A DNA stretch of 7,031 nucleotides, taken from NCBI GenBank assembly GCA_028288315.1, contig JAQBNY010000093.1, positions 1 to 7,031 on the forward strand, written 5' to 3'. This DNA comes from Mucilaginibacter sp. GTDB lineage: Bacteria; Bacteroidota; Bacteroidia; Sphingobacteriales; Sphingobacteriaceae. The translations under genes and the position numbers were made by a program. Of this stretch, positions 6,800-7,031 are shown in pieces. The first letter of the stretch is position 1, and each line of letters starts with the position of its first letter. The notes below the pieces were generated by a model. That model ran no database searches. It had not been told where the DNA came from and saw nothing but the letters and a program-made list of their open reading frames with translations.

Positions 6800-6823
6800 T
6801 AAAATAAAAATAAAAATAAAAAT
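6800..6823. repeat. Short A-rich tandem repeat (TAAAAA unit)
   Basis: About four units with a 6-bp period (T at 6805, 6811, 6817 and 6823, separated by A5) lie in the divergent region between the Lrp-type gene and the rightward promoter. Phased A-tracts can bend DNA or act like an UP element, but the 6-bp period is well short of a helical turn, so strong curvature is not assured. Confidence 0.7.
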
Positions 6824-6837
6824 ATTTTGTTGAAATA

Positions 6838-6869
6838 TTTGCAAGAAATGCTCAACTCTTATACTTTTG
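6838..6869 (+). promoter_or_regulatory. Bacteroidota-type promoter (TTTG, 20-nt spacer, TACTTTTG) upstream of the tRNA-like sequence
   Basis: TTTG at 6838-6841 and TACTTTTG at 6862-6869 match the -33 and -7 consensus elements of Bacteroidota promoters, with a spacer of 20 nt. Transcription should start near 6874-6877 and run right, reaching the tRNA-like sequence after a leader of about 50 nt. The -7 box sits in a perfect dyad TTATAC-TTTT-GTATAA (6859-6874). Confidence 0.65.
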
Positions 6870-6927
6870 TATAAAGCAAATGACAATTGCTCTACAGTTC
6901 TTTAAAAATACAAACAAATACAAACAT

Positions 6928-7031
6928 TGTTGGGTGGTGAAATTTTTGGCAGACACACCTCCTTGTCCCGGTGGCGGAGATAATGGGAAACCCGAAGCGG
7001 GCTAACCACTCTGTGAAGGTTCGAACCCTTC
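6928..7031 (+). tRNA. Atypical class II tRNA-like sequence (leucine-like D arm), 3' end cut by window
   Basis: Reading from a possible 5' acceptor strand TGTTGGG (6928-6934), T8 and G9 follow. Next comes a D arm GTG/CAC (6937-6939 with 6954-6956) whose 14-nt loop holds GG (6948-6949) and ends in AGA, very like bacterial tRNA-Leu. The T arm is perfect: GAAGG/CCTTC around loop TTCGAAC (7015-7031). Between them the anticodon arm would be CCTCC/GGTGG (6958-6962 with 6970-6974) with one T-T mismatch. Its loop TTGTCCC would give anticodon GUC with an unusual pyrimidine at position 37. The variable region (6975-7014, 40 nt) can form a 5-bp base stem CGGAG/CTCTG with a further hairpin inside, longer than any normal class II arm. 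The 3' acceptor strand is outside the window, so the fold cannot be completed. It may be an odd tRNA, a tRNA-like RNA or a decayed gene. Confidence 0.4.

Noticed and set aside
6765..6800. Possible -7 box (TAAACTTG, - strand, 6790-6797) for the Lrp-type gene
   Set aside because: It has one mismatch in the TTTG core and no -33 element at the right distance.
6880..7005. A 41-codon + strand ORF starting 10 nt after the promoter box
   Set aside because: It runs through the tRNA-like D arm and anticodon region, has no recognisable protein features and no Shine-Dalgarno sequence. The RNA explanation fits better, though a small peptide is not excluded.
6975..7014. Cobalamin riboswitch fragment, suggested by AATGGGAA and ACTCTGTGAAGG
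   Set aside because: The order and spacing of core elements do not match, and the flanking D and T arms explain the region better as a tRNA-like sequence.

Overview
The window looks like a chromosomal segment from the phylum Bacteroidota, most likely the Sphingobacteriaceae (Mucilaginibacter/Pedobacter type). The evidence is two good matches to the Bacteroidota -7 promoter box TAnnTTTG, the general lack of Shine-Dalgarno sequences, a protein resembling the DUF6515 family at the left edge, and moderate G+C with very AT-rich intergenic DNA. The genus is an inference from recalled family resemblances, since no database search was possible.

Layout, left to right: (1) the 3' end of a + strand gene for a DUF6515-like protein containing a tandem duplication, followed by a clear intrinsic terminator. 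(2) A small + strand gene for a cytosolic copper-storage-type four-helix-bundle protein with 16 cysteines in 114 residues. (3) A perfect 17-bp hairpin terminator shared with the convergent operon to its right. (4) A tight three-gene - strand operon, transcribed from about 4780 down to 996, for a periplasmic-type molybdenum hydroxylase of the PaoABC (YagTSR) aldehyde oxidoreductase class: a Tat-targeted 2Fe-2S subunit, an FAD subunit with an extra set of four cysteines, and the Mo-cofactor catalytic subunit. (5) A divergent + strand gene for an RlmI-type 23S rRNA cytosine-C5 methyltransferase, with a promoter box almost touching the start codon. (6) A 206-bp convergent intergenic region holding a long imperfect inverted repeat. 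(7) A - strand Lrp/AsnC-family regulator. (8) A divergent, very AT-rich region with a near-ideal Bacteroidota promoter pointing right, followed by a tRNA-like sequence cut by the window edge.

The three Pao-type subunits should work as one enzyme. Electrons from aldehyde oxidation at the molybdopterin centre pass through the two 2Fe-2S clusters to FAD. Only the iron-sulfur subunit carries a twin-arginine signal, so the folded complex is probably exported as a unit. No XdhC/PaoD-type maturation gene lies in or next to the operon. The other genes look like independent transcription units.

The most unusual object is at the right end (6928-7031). It has a leucine-tRNA-like D arm and a perfect T arm, but the candidate anticodon loop would read GUC, the anticodon stem has a mismatch, and the variable region is about 40 nt. 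The 3' acceptor strand lies outside the window, so this could be an atypical tRNA, a tRNA-like RNA or a decayed tRNA gene. No gap longer than 300 bases lacks a gene.
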